Below are positions 1 through 9,399 of a stretch of DNA of 64,000 nucleotides, in pieces. Position 1 is the stretch's first letter; each line of letters starts with the position of its first letter. A program made the position numbers and the translations under genes. The stretch comes from Neoarius graeffei (lineage: Eukaryota > Chordata > Actinopteri > Siluriformes > Ariidae): assembly GCF_027579695.1 (NCBI RefSeq), contig NC_083570.1, positions 5,859,001-5,923,000 on the forward strand. The letters run 5' to 3'. Below the pieces are notes generated by a model. That model was not told where the DNA came from. It ran no database searches and worked only from the letters and a program-made list of their open reading frames with translations.

Positions 1-160
1 CACTTTCTCTTGATAGTAGTGGCATCTGACAATGAAAGCTCTGGGTAGGCCTCCTTGGAGATCGTCCCTTCGGTACGGGGTGCGCAGAGCTCGGTGTGCT
101 CGGTCAAGCAGAGGCATTTTCCCCATATCCAACGTCTCGCCCAGAATGTGTGATATGTAG
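1..160 (-). mobile_element. L1/Tx1-type LINE ORF1 fragment
   Basis: Read on the minus strand, an open frame runs off the left edge of the window and contains LLDRAHRALR followed by PRAFIVRCHYYQEK. This arrangement (ψDRAHR ... RAFIVR.H.Y) is the hallmark of the nucleic-acid-binding part of L1-type ORF1 proteins. Only about 50 codons are inside the window, so completeness cannot be judged. It lies just outside the inverted-repeat arm that begins at 201. Confidence 0.6.
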
Positions 161-1089
161 TTGACCGGCCCCTTGACACTCTATCTTCCTTCTTTCACCC
201 CATTTAGGTTTTCATGGCGCTGTCATTTTCACTGTGCTGAACAGCACATAAAGGGCTATTCCAGTTCAATGCAACACAATAGATAGACATTATTTTAATC
301 TACATTGGAATTTATAAATGCTAACCCACTCATAACTTTTTATTTCATCATCTGAATTCAAGCTTTACCCATCCACAAGTTTACCGATTGCACGTGAGCG
401 CGCCACCGCCCTGTTTCTGACCGCCCCTTCCCCCGCACGTGACGCTGCCAGACAGCGCCGACAGCCAACCGGAAGACGCGCCAGATCTGGCTCCGCCCTC
501 CAGAGAGAGCCTGACCGACGCTCAGAAGGGAAGAAACAAAGCCAAGTGTATATGACAGCACTGTGTCAACTCGCCGCCGCCGGGAACTTTTCTAACTACT
601 CCGCATATTAGAATATAAATGTTTATTGAAGCTGCTTATAAAGCGAGTTTGCGAGCAATTTAAACAAGCCAGCCATCAGTGCATGCATCATTCTTTGTGA
701 TAATTCACATCCATTAGGCATTTCCAGTATTGTTGATGGGTAAAATTTGAAAAGATTGAACTCAGTATCGCACCCTATTTTTTCCCTGATAATTCTACAC
801 TGTGAACAACGAATTCATGTTAAATTAGTCGAATAAAAATCAACCAGACAAACGTTGCTGTCCATAAATTCCAGCACAAATAGTGTCCATTTCAAAAAGG
901 CACAAACTTCTAAAGTAGATAAACAGCGTCTTAAAGCTGTATATCGCAGTTTATAGTCAAAGTCTAGAGCAGCTTTTATCTGCATCAAACAGTCATAACT
1001 TTAATAGATATTTGATAGATTGTAGCCGCTTAGTCCTTTTTTACCTGTTGAAATAACTGAAATTCACTGCTGACTACAATCATATAGAT

Positions 1090-1206
1090 CCTAACGTGTG
1101 GGAATGGTTTAAGGTCAAACAAATAGCAGTTGTCATGGGTCAAACACTTTCACGGATAAGGAAACAAGAACAAAAGGATCTGATTGATAAAATTAATACA
1201 CAACCA
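1090..1206 (+). mobile_element. L1/Tx1 LINE ORF2 linker fragment (left arm)
   Basis: The frame contains WEWFKVKQIAVVMG then LSRIRKQEQKDLIDKIN. It closely matches the segment between endonuclease and reverse transcriptase of the LINE at 9400-11640 (WEWFKFKVKKIAIGMG). Only this scrap is left. The same scrap sits in the right arm at 44848-44970, so it predates the inverted duplication. Confidence 0.7.
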
Positions 1207-1911
1207 GGCACGTGCACACATAGGGCTTTAGGGGTGCTTGAGCCCCTGCCCTTTTTGCCTCGAATTAAATGTTGCCCTTTTAAATCTGCTTGTTAACTTG
1301 TTTGGCTGGGTGACCATTCTCATAGCAGCAACACTGATAAGGCAGTGGATCTGTCACTGGTAGGAGTGGATCAGTGTGGCCCTCTGATGGACCCTTTCCA
1401 CTGATGGATGTGGTAGAGAGGGGTCAGAAATTATACAACAACAAATGGGCTACAGTTACACCGAAAATGTGCACTTACTGTATTTATAAACTGTATTACG
1501 CATCATGCAAATGTAAAACAAACACGATGAAAAAAACTGAAGCATCATCTTTAATCAAAATATATTTATTTAATCATCTTTAATAAAAATATTTACTAAA
1601 AACAACATCATCTAAATATTTACGAATAATAAAAATCTTAATATTTACAAATAAAATTAACAAAATATTTACAAGTAATAAAATAATAAATCAAAATATT
1701 TACAAATGAAATAAAAATTAATTTACAGGCGTTAAAATAAGGAACTTAACCAAAATATATCCAATAAATTGGATATATACGTGCAGCGAGACCAGTCATT
1801 AAAATCATCGTTTAAAATGTCAAACAGATGTGGGCCAGATGTGCTGAGAGATTAGCTGGAGACGGTCATCACAGAGTTGAGATGAGTCTCCAGCGGCAGT
1901 GGTGTGGACTC

Positions 1912-2632
1912 CTACAGCACACCTATGGACCCGTTCTCCCCGATCCGGTAGGACACTTCGTAGGGGTCGAGCCACACTGTCAGCTCACACGGTAAGAGGG
2001 CGCGAACCTGCTCCATGCTGAGACCACTGGTGTAAGCAGCCTTCCCTACTAGCGGCTCCATCCTGCGATTGATTCTGAGGCATCGATATCCCGAACCTCT
2101 GAACGGTGCGTCAGGGAACCAGTGGTGCTCATAATGCTCTGGAATCAAAGAAAACAGACTTTTAAAAACTCTGTTCAACTCGCAGATTGTTTTAAGAATA
2201 GATTTGTTATTAGAATATCATGACTATCATTCACTTGGGATGAGGCTCTCGAGAAAGGCAGCATTTCTGGGCAGTGTTAATGCTCCCGAGATAAACATCT
2301 GTCCGCCATTAAATCTAGGTCTTTATACATCACTGACTTTAACTGAATGCCACACTAATAAGCTTTCCCTTTTTCTCAGACCACAGCAAGGAGTCGGTAT
2401 AATTGTAAAGGTATTTCAGTGAAAATGAAAAATAAGTAGATCGAATAAAGACTAAATATGATGTGGATCCTTTTGTCAGAAGTCACAGGTGTGTAATGTG
2501 GTGTTTAATCTCACCTCCTAACGCCTCTTCCAGAGAACGGCTGAAGTGTTGGAGCTGTTTTTCGGACAGAGGTCCTCTTCCTCTCAGTAATCCGGTGATG
2601 AAGGTCACCGCTGTGGTCACCTCGACTTTCAT
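1912..2632 (-). CDS. BTG/Tob-family (APRO) protein, left copy, two coding exons
   Basis: The family binds the CAF1 (CNOT7/8) subunit of CCR4-NOT through the APRO domain, promotes mRNA deadenylation and restrains proliferation. Coding exons on the minus strand are 2515-2632 and 1912-2138, joined by GT-AG sites, giving 114 residues (MKVEVTTAVTFITGLLRG...). Box A (residues 41-62, HHWFPDAPFRGSGYRC) and box B (88-106, WLDPYEVSYRIGENG) are intact. The equivalents of the two CAF1-contact residues of BTG2, Tyr in GSGYRC and Trp before LDPYEV, are present. The protein stops straight after the domain, so the C-terminal tail of BTG1/BTG2 (158-171 aa) is missing. It differs from the right copy at three sites: Q/H in the first exon, P/L after RRME, and L/V after the box-B Trp. 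A non-coding first exon is likely, because CAG and GTAAGT sites lie upstream as in the right copy. Confidence 0.88.
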
Positions 2633-2894
2633 GCTGAAATATTTTCGTAAACTGCAAAATATCATACGATACAGACAGTCATGCGATTAGTGTGTGTCGT
2701 GTTAGTAGATTATTAAAACTTAAAAAAAAATACAAATCACTCAGTTAGTGCAAGGTGACTTACTCGGAAGGAGAAGATTAAACCGCTGATAGCCGCTGAT
2801 GAATTGCTGATAAGTTGCTGATGATCGCTGGAAACTCGCTGTTACTCGCTGTGAAGGTTTGTGTCGCTCTGAAGCTCTGTGTGGATGTGTGGCT

Positions 2895-2902
2895 CTTATA
2901 TA
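2895..2902 (-). promoter_or_regulatory. TATA box of left BTG-like gene
   Basis: TATATAAG on the minus strand, about 265 nt upstream of the start codon and before a likely non-coding first exon and a GTAAGT donor. The same box sits in the right copy at 43156-43163. The leader downstream is built of imperfect CAGCGA/ATCAGC repeats. Confidence 0.65.
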
Positions 2903-3005
2903 GCTGCAGATTTTGAAACATAACTAATTAAACTGTTTTCATTTAAACTAATTAAACTGTCTTCTTTTAAACTAATTGAACTAAATAAATTGTCTGAGTC
3001 ATGTG

Positions 3006-3043
3006 ACCTGGGTTTTCCCCTAAACTTAGGGGAAAACCCAGGT
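3006..3043. promoter_or_regulatory. perfect palindrome upstream of the BTG-like promoter
   Basis: Two 18-nt arms (3006-3023 and 3026-3043; ACCTGGGTTTTCCCCTAA and its complement) separated by 2 nt, flanked by CATGTG boxes. It lies about 100 nt upstream of the TATA box and is kept in the right arm (43014-43052) with a longer loop. It could be an operator for a dimeric factor or simply a hairpin; the role is inferred. A (GA)n tract (about 3071-3099) follows. Confidence 0.5.
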
Positions 3044-3068
3044 CATGTGACCAGGTGACATCAGCTCC

Positions 3069-3099
<31 letters not shown>

Positions 3100-3139
3100 C
3101 ATCCTGATCGCTCTGTGTTGCTCAGTAGCCCATTCACTA

Positions 3140-3510
3140 CTTCAGGAAACCCATTCAAAGGAATCAGACAAAGTTTTGGACAACTCAATGGGGAGGCAAT
3201 TTTTTTTTTCCCACATGGTACATCAAGATCAGCAGGCGTTGCAATTTTACTCAATATCTCACTGTGGAAAATAATTGCCACCAAAAGTAGTAACAATGGC
3301 CATTGGGTAATATGCGTACTCCAAATAGACAATTCTACACTAATTTTAGGAAACGTTTATGGACGCTAACATAGCACAAAACAGAACCCTTCTTACAGAG
3401 ATTAGAGAAGTTATTTTGCAGTTTAAAATTAAATATGTAACTGGAAATATAATATCGGGAGGGGACTGGAATATGGTGAAGGATGAAGGACTAGACAGAC
3501 TTCCTAGTAG
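3140..3510 (+). mobile_element. L1/Tx1 LINE endonuclease fragment
   Basis: The frame opens with LQETHS, the conserved APE-endonuclease motif. It continues with HGTSRSAGVAILLN, LILGNVYG and GGDWNMVKDEGLDRLPSR, which are successive blocks of the L1 endonuclease fold, in two frames. It starts exactly where homology to the other arm stops and ends at a partial TRIM copy. It is a decayed piece without reverse transcriptase. Confidence 0.75.
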
Positions 3511-4936
3511 ATGGACACACCAGCACGGCTCCACTCCACCTCCCAGTAACAGCGTCCACACACACTCTCCTTACACAACACCTGCCACCAGGAATCAAAT
3601 CTCTCTGGATGATCAGAGTAACGCTGCTCTCTCTCACTCCATCTCACCGCTCTGTTCTTCTCAGACAGAATGAGGAGACGATGTGCCGTGTTGGGATCCA
3701 GAGTCAGAAAACAGAAATCTAAAATAAAAGAGAAAAACAAACTGAACAATGTGAACATGTTGGGTTTATTTCACAAAATATATTGATGTGAAGTGTGTAG
3801 GCCTGTCGTGATATTTGATATACCGACTTATCATACGGTAAATGAAAATGAACTCAGTAATTTTTCCACCGTGATTTTGGCATTTCCGTGCTGTCCATCT
3901 CCATAGGGAAGTCTCCAGAGTATTAGTTTGACCCAATGACTGAATAAAACGCTGCACTGTTTTCTGTCATCTCGCGCGGCTCTCTGTCAGAGGCGGGGCT
4001 TCCCAGCATGCAACAGTTATCCAGCCAGGGGATCCACTGAATGGGGAAAAGACAACAACACAGTGCTCCGCTGTACAGACCATAGGTGTAGAATTGGGTC
4101 TGGATGGGATGGACGGGTCCCTACCAATATTTCTGATTGGAGAAAATAAAAATCCGCTCCGTGCGCGGTACACAAAGGGTTCCTGTAGGTTTCCACTGGG
4201 CGGAACCATGCAAAATTCTCTCATGAATATTCACTATGGGGGCGTGGTCACGGAAACAACATGCCTGTTCGGCTACCATGTCAATTAGGAAGTGCGGTTG
4301 CAATGCAGTGAGCGGCTGCTGGCTATCAAACTGTCCTTGAGGTATGCAGCGTTAGATTAGCTCGGAAAATTAATCAGTTCACAACAGTTCGGATTCAGTG
4401 TGTTAAAACGACAACATATGAATATGACTGTTTTCTAAGTTTGTGTGGCATGTAAATAACAATCCGACTTGATACAACAACTGGTGTTCATTAAGGTCAC
4501 AAAGATATTATTAAATCATATCAGATTGTGCTAATGTTGGTTAATATTGCACCGAGTCTTGCTTGTGAAGTGCCTTCAAACTTTAGCAGCCCGCTAACCC
4601 TTAATTTGAAGCGCTTCAGTTAAGACCTGCAGAGCCCTGACCGAGTTTGGGTAATATGACACATGTAAACAACAACAACCCGATGGTGATGTGGACATTG
4701 TTCGAGGCCCAGACACCTTTTAATCAAATCAAACATTTTCACATAATAAGCAGAACAGCCTCCGCCTTCTGGATCAGAAATGTTTGGTGACTCCGCCTCT
4801 CTTTTGAAAATGTCACATACCGAGTCCACACATCCGCTAAGCTGATTGGTTTTCGAGGCGGTTCATTTGAAAGCTGGAGGCCAAAAACTTTTCTCTGTAG
4901 AACCCTGTCACTCCCCCCCCCCCCCCCCCCACTCTC
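3511..4936 (-). pseudogene. partial finTRIM copy: start of PRY-SPRY exon plus intron
   Basis: On the minus strand 3511-3718 matches the beginning of the last exon of the TRIM gene at 12191 ([41 protein letters not shown]). It is followed by the same splice acceptor and stretches of the same upstream intron (GGGGCGTGGTCACG near 4238 and CTTTTCTCTGTAGAACCCTG near 4886). The end of the SPRY domain and all upstream exons are missing, and foreign sequence splits the intron (about 4290-4880). It is a truncated duplicate, not an active gene. Confidence 0.8.
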
Positions 4937-5040
4937 ATACATGTCAACCTATAGAGATCTTGCAGTCACGTGATCGAAAAGTACACAGCCGCCATCTTGT
5001 CGGTAAAAAACACCGCTGAATACTGCTGCACTCGTGTACA

Positions 5041-5354
5041 GAATGGATCAATTTCAATCAACGGACTACACGGCTCATTTTTCTAATGAACAGATAACTA
5101 GATATATGTCTAAAATAAACGATCTACAGATTAGTGACCCTTATTATGGCTTACCGGACGGAGTTTTCACGACCGGATTTTGAACTGCCAGCGGAATACC
5201 CAGACGTGTATAATTACCTCATTAACTTTCCCTCGCTGTTCAGTGGTGAAGCACTGCGTGCTTATAAATCTCTGGACAGTTATCTTTACAGAAATTCAGG
5301 ATTTGTCAGTGACTCAGATGTGGCATCTTGTAAACAAGAATCCTCATTGGATGG
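5041..5354 (+). pseudogene. first exon resembling fish YqaJ/SWIM-type proteins
   Basis: From ATG 5043 the frame reads MDQFQSTDYTAHFSNEQI. The later part reads PAEYPDVYNYLINFPSLFS followed by GEALRAYKSLDSYLY and ends at a GTAAGT donor. The pattern P..Y..VY.YL...PS...GE.L.AYKSLD is what I recall from the start of fish proteins with a SWIM zinc finger and a YqaJ-type exonuclease domain. The two parts are in different frames, so the exon is broken. No downstream exon is nearby. Confidence 0.45.
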
Positions 5355-5409
5355 GTAAGTCACTCAAGTATTGAGTATAGCACTGACCAGACGATTATAG
5401 AATAGAATA

Positions 5410-5640
5410 AGGTAATTCCAGTTGTAATTCCAAATCGTCCATGTTGTTTACCATGGAGGCCGGCTCTGCCTGCAGCCTCGCTTTTGCTTCCGCTCCCGGC
5501 GCCGCCTCCTTCGCTTTGCTTCTGATAACAATCCACGGAGACCCCGCTGGTCTCGCTATCTCGTCCGGAATGTTGTGCATGCGATGGAAATCGCTACAAA
5601 CCGTCATTTTCTGCTGGAAACCCATGTCCAGTAAGTCCAT
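5410..5640 (-). mobile_element. LINE ORF2-start fragment (L2/CR1-like)
   Basis: On the minus strand one frame reads NIPDEIARPAGSPWIV and then, in a neighbouring frame, an Arg/Lys-rich run with ERKQKRGCRAG, then VNNMDDLELQL. This order (IPxEIxRPxGSPW, basic stretch, NKMDELELL) is the usual lead-in to the endonuclease domain of fish L2/CR1-like LINEs. The segment between the basic run and the NNMDD motif is missing. Confidence 0.5.
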
Positions 5641-6187
5641 ACAGTTGTAGTGGATATTGAAGTCCGGTACAGTAGGGTTTTCCAGAAGAAAAGGTAGAAG
5701 TAAAAGCAGAAGTAGAAGTAGAAGGCAGAAATATGGCGTTTGACCGACAAGATGGCATCTGTCCCAATCTGGATCGGCTGTGACGTCCCATGCAAGTGCT
5801 CCATACGGAATGTTCGTATTTTATACGGATTTGATTCAATAAATGTTGTATACGGGTGTATAAATAAAGTTATACGGATTCTTTAAAAAAATTCAATATT
5901 TATTTAGAGCTACAATCAATTCCCACGATGATAAACGTACTGTAATCAACAGACAGCCAGTAAAGAGTCTTATAAAATCGCCCGTTATCTTGTGGTAGCG
6001 AGACTTCGTTCCACTTTTGATCATGCGCACACCGCATTGTGAGAATCCCGCCAACCGTGAAGTCATAGACATATAAACATAGACGCCGCCTTCTGCGTAG
6101 AATCATACGTCATCCTCGCCGCCATATTGGATGGGGCAAAGTGGAGATTCTTCAGCCGTCTCTGGTATACAGTAGCCGAGAATAAAG

Positions 6188-6267
6188 ATGCCTCATTCAT
6201 GTGCTGCGTTTAACTGTACCAACAGGTTTACCGTCCAAACGAGATCACATGGGATTACCTTTCACAG
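6188..6267 (+). pseudogene. THAP-domain first exon
   Basis: ATG at 6188 opens MPHSCAAFNCTNRF and ends ...GITFH at a GTGAGA donor. C-A-A-x-N-C-x-N-R with a later FH(R) is the first half of the C2CH THAP zinc finger, and a splice site at this point is usual for THAP genes. The remaining half of the finger is not found downstream, so this is an orphan exon. A CGCCGCCATATTGG motif lies just upstream at 6117. Confidence 0.6.
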
Positions 6268-6535
6268 GTGAGACTGGAAAAATACTTTGTATTCATTCTG
6301 AAGGTTTATTGTTATTAATATTGAATAAAAAGTAACTGGGATATATCATTGCTAATTATCATTCAAATTTTAGGTAAATTATTTTAATTTGCATCTTATA
6401 CGGATTTTATAAGGGAAATACGGATTTTGGAGGTTGGTTATACAGGTTTGATTGACCAAAGGTTGACATGTATGTAACCTACTCAGGTATGTGTGTAACC
6501 CCTCATGTGTGTCTGCGTTGTGGTTTTCACTCAAA

Positions 6536-6598
6536 TAACGCGGAGGTTGCGACATCGCAGGGTAGCATAGGTTGAAATATATCGGTAATGCGCTGGCT
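6536..6598 (+). repeat. short dispersed repeat, copy 1 (copy 2 at 7683-7725)
   Basis: GCAGGGTAGCATAGGTTGA and surrounding bases recur as GCAGGGCAGCATAGGTTGA at 7699, on the other side of the hAT element. Both are followed by GGTAATGC. They are remnants of one dispersed repeat family, not target-site duplications. Confidence 0.5.
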
Positions 6599-6684
6599 CA
6601 GTCTCCAAAACTGTGCCATATTTCTGAATAAAATAAAATACAAAAGGAATGTCACAGGAAATTGCATGATATGTACCTGGCACA

Positions 6685-7668
6685 CGGGCGCCGCCAGAAA
6701 TTTTGGGCCCCATGAAAGATTAGAATTTTGGGCCCCCCCAACTTTGCCCACCCTCGTCACAATTGCACTATTGTCATTATTTGACTTTTGATAGCCCATG
6801 GACCTTGAGTTTGTGACTTTGTTATTACATTTTATGTATTAACCTACCAGGGACTAGATGAAAACTGGTCAGTGACTAATACTAAAACTTAAATCTAATT
6901 TAAAATTTAAAAACTTCAATCCTAAAGCATTTATGGGTTGTATTGCTGCTTACCTCCTTCTCCAAAGGGGGGTTCAGTGGTTTGGTAGGGCGGAGGTCCC
7001 CCTGAGGCTGAATCTGTATATTTAGGGCACCCCATTAGTTATAAAACTGGTTATTAGCACTAGTTATTAGCACCAGCATAACGTAATATTTCATCTTGTT
7101 TATCACACAAGTCAGTTCAGTTATTAAAATGGAAAAAAAATGTCACTGTACAAACTGTAAAAGTGTTCTCTTGATAGGCTAATCCAAGCACGTTCATACT
7201 GTTCGTTTACCATTCGCTAATATTTTGAACACACGTGAGCGATAGCTACCTTTCTTTGGGAAAAACTGAGTGACCAGTTGCCTGCCTCTCCGGTCCCTCT
7301 CAGCTTTCAGCTGCCTTTCTTTACGTTTTTGACAGCCACTCTTCATATTTAGTGATCATAGACTGTACGCACTCCACTGCTGGCTGGCTGCTGCACCGCG
7401 ACACAGCAGCAAGTAGCGTTGCACTGATCAGCACACACATTTAATGCATCGCGCTTCTACGAGAACTGGACAGTACCATTTTGCAAAAGGGGGAGGGTTA
7501 AATGACAATATGTTGAAGAACTCAAGAAATAGACAACCTTGTTCAATTAGCTCATTTTACCAGATGGAATATTGCATTGTTGTTATTTCAAAAGTCTTAT
7601 TAAAGGGCCCCATGGCAGTGCTGGGCCCCTAGAATTGTTCTAACTTTCCCCCCCTGGCGCTGCCCATG
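6685..7668. mobile_element. non-autonomous hAT element with 8-bp target duplication
   Basis: The ends are inverted (left CGGGCGCCGCCAG...TTTTGGGCCCC, right GGGGCCC...CTGGCGCTGCCCATG) and are flanked on both sides by CTGGCACA (6677-6684, 7669-7676). Eight-base duplications and GC-rich CAGNGGCGCCGCC-type ends are typical of hAT. The 984-bp interior has no transposase frame. Confidence 0.85.
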
Positions 7669-7676
7669 CTGGCACA

Positions 7677-8158
7677 AACAGCAAAAGGTTGGGACTCCGC
7701 AGGGCAGCATAGGTTGAGGTAATGCTAGTGTGGGGAGAGATGGAATTTTTGCTATTCTCACGTGTCTTTCCAAAACTTAGACAACAATGCACTCAAATCA
7801 ACATAAACAGCAACACAAAATACACTGATAACATTTACAAGGAGGCAGATGTAATCTCTATCAATCTGTGTTGATTTAGAACGTTCACTAAAGCATGAAT
7901 AATTAATTCCGTCTAAGCACTGTTTACATCCAATTTACCGCTGCTTCAATCTCCAAAACTGTGAGAGCCAAGCAGTTCCACCTGTCACCACTAGAGGTCA
8001 GTATTTAACCACTATCCCATCAGTATGAGACAGACAGCTAGGGGTAAGCAACTATAAAATACAAATATCCTTTCAAAATAAAGCTAATAATAATGAAAAT
8101 AGTATTTGATGAAAAGATTACGCAAATTAACTGACTGTCGGGAATGGGTCGCAGAGGA
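7677..8158. other. no gene recognised
   Basis: AT-rich intergenic sequence. Apart from the short repeat at 7683-7725, nothing coding or structured is visible. Confidence 0.5.
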
Positions 8159-9000
8159 GTGTCAGTAACGGCACTGAAAACATGATTTCAGAGCAGCCTC
8201 CAAACATGGCCACTCCGGACTACAGTCCCCAAGAGTCACAGTGCCTTCTATCACCTGACTTATAATTACATCACCTGTCTCCCATTCATCAGTGATCACC
8301 TCGCCTATATACACTCAGCTCTCACAGACTGCCAGTGCGAAGTATTGTTTAGTGTTCTGTGCCCAGCTTTACCGAGCCGTTTGATTTCTGCCTGATTTCC
8401 TGTATTGACCAGTGTTTGCGTTTAGTCTCGACTTTGTCTTACTGTTTTCCCTATGTTGCTCAGTTTGCCATTCGACTGACCTCTGCCTGTTCCTGACTAT
8501 GATTCTCGCTCTTCGTATTTGCCTCAGCCTGCAGTTTGCAACACCCCCGTTCTCTCCTGTGCTTGCATCCGTAAGTGCCTGCTGTCAGTAATGGCGTTGG
8601 GAGTGACAGCTCGAAACAAACTACAAACATGGCTTCTCAAAACTACAACTCCCAAGAACCATAGCGCCCTCTATCACCTGCTTATTAATTACACCTGTCT
8701 CTCGTTTGAGTCATCAGCCCAGTTACTTAAGCCTCTCTCACACTCTCCCGAGTTGCAAAGTATTGTTCAGTGTTCACTCCTGTCGTACCGAGCCGTTTAC
8801 CTTCTGCCTGCTTTCTAGTTATTTCCACCCCTGTTCTCGTTTTCTCTACCTCATTCTCTCGTCCTGCCTACATTGCTCTGTTTGCTGATCGACCAACCCT
8901 TGCCTGTATTTTCACTACAATTCTCATCCTGTGATTTGGCTTTGTTCCCAGTTTGCTTCTCCCACTCTCCCCTGCACATACATCCGTAAGTGCCTGTGTA
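8159..9000 (+). repeat. tandem pair of about 430-bp repeat units
   Basis: Unit 1 (about 8159-8586) and unit 2 (about 8587-9000) each begin GTCAGTAA and share ACTACA(A/G)TCCCAAGA, then CACCTG and AGTATTGTT(C/T)AGTGTTC. Both have a pyrimidine-rich body and end CATCCGTAAGTGCCTG. The units have diverged, so the duplication is not recent. Class is unknown; an LTR or SINE-like origin is possible but not shown. Confidence 0.55.
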
Positions 9001-9399
9001 GCACCGCTATCAATTCCCCGATACTCGAGAAGCTACTGGACCAGTTCTAGGTTCTATTAGAGTGGGGTAGACAAGTGAGAGTTCGACCAGAAACCAGGGA
9101 TTGCAAATGGAAATGCCGGCACTTTACTGAATATAAAACAGAACATACAGAAATGAAAACATACCGTCTCAAATTCCTGCAGGCAATAGAGAGTACCAAC
9201 TCACTCTTCTCACACAAAGATGTCTCACTGAAATGCAGTATAATTCAGTTCGATAATCTACCTAAAATGGATGAATTTATAAAGTTATCTCTCTCCTTTT
9301 GAATTTTAATCTGATTTCTATGTTTTAGACCGGTCTGTAAATTATTATCTTTAACATTAAATGGTTATTGAACTGCACCCATTTAATCCTATTATTACA
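9001..9399 (+). other. intergenic, with a short unrecognised reading frame at 9075-9302
   Basis: A 75-codon open frame (MRVRPETRDCKWKCRHF...) shows no motif I recognise. It lies between the tandem repeat and the LINE endonuclease region and may be LINE-derived or chance. Confidence 0.25.

Larger units (their letters stand above)
201..3136 (+). repeat. left arm of a 2.9-kb inverted repeat
   Basis: This segment reappears in reverse complement at 42921-45836. Identity is very high over the whole length, with scattered substitutions and small indels; one is an extra block of about 17 nt near 223-240. The outer edge is the motif CATTTAGGTTTTCATGGCG; the inner edge lies just past a (GA)n tract, where the two flanks become unrelated. 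The arm holds a complete BTG-like gene on the minus strand, its TATA box, an upstream palindrome and an older LINE scrap. Confidence 0.93.
4937..6474. mobile_element. terminal-inverted-repeat element carrying exon-like fragments
   Basis: CATACATGTCAACCT at 4937 is mirrored by AGGTTGACATGTATG at the right end. Inside are an exon resembling the start of YqaJ/SWIM proteins (5041), a LINE ORF2-start piece on the minus strand (5410-5640) and a THAP first exon (6188). TACGGATT repeats lie around 5785-5880 and 6390-6430. It sits within intron-derived sequence of the TRIM fragment. No target-site duplication could be read with certainty. Superfamily is unknown; it may be a DNA-transposon derivative that has picked up or kept gene starts. 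Confidence 0.5.

Noticed and set aside
4910-4932. Run of C as a possible G-quadruplex
   Set aside because: It is an expanded mononucleotide run in a decayed TRIM intron; the intact intron has CCCCCCTCCCCCC at the same place, so no function is implied.
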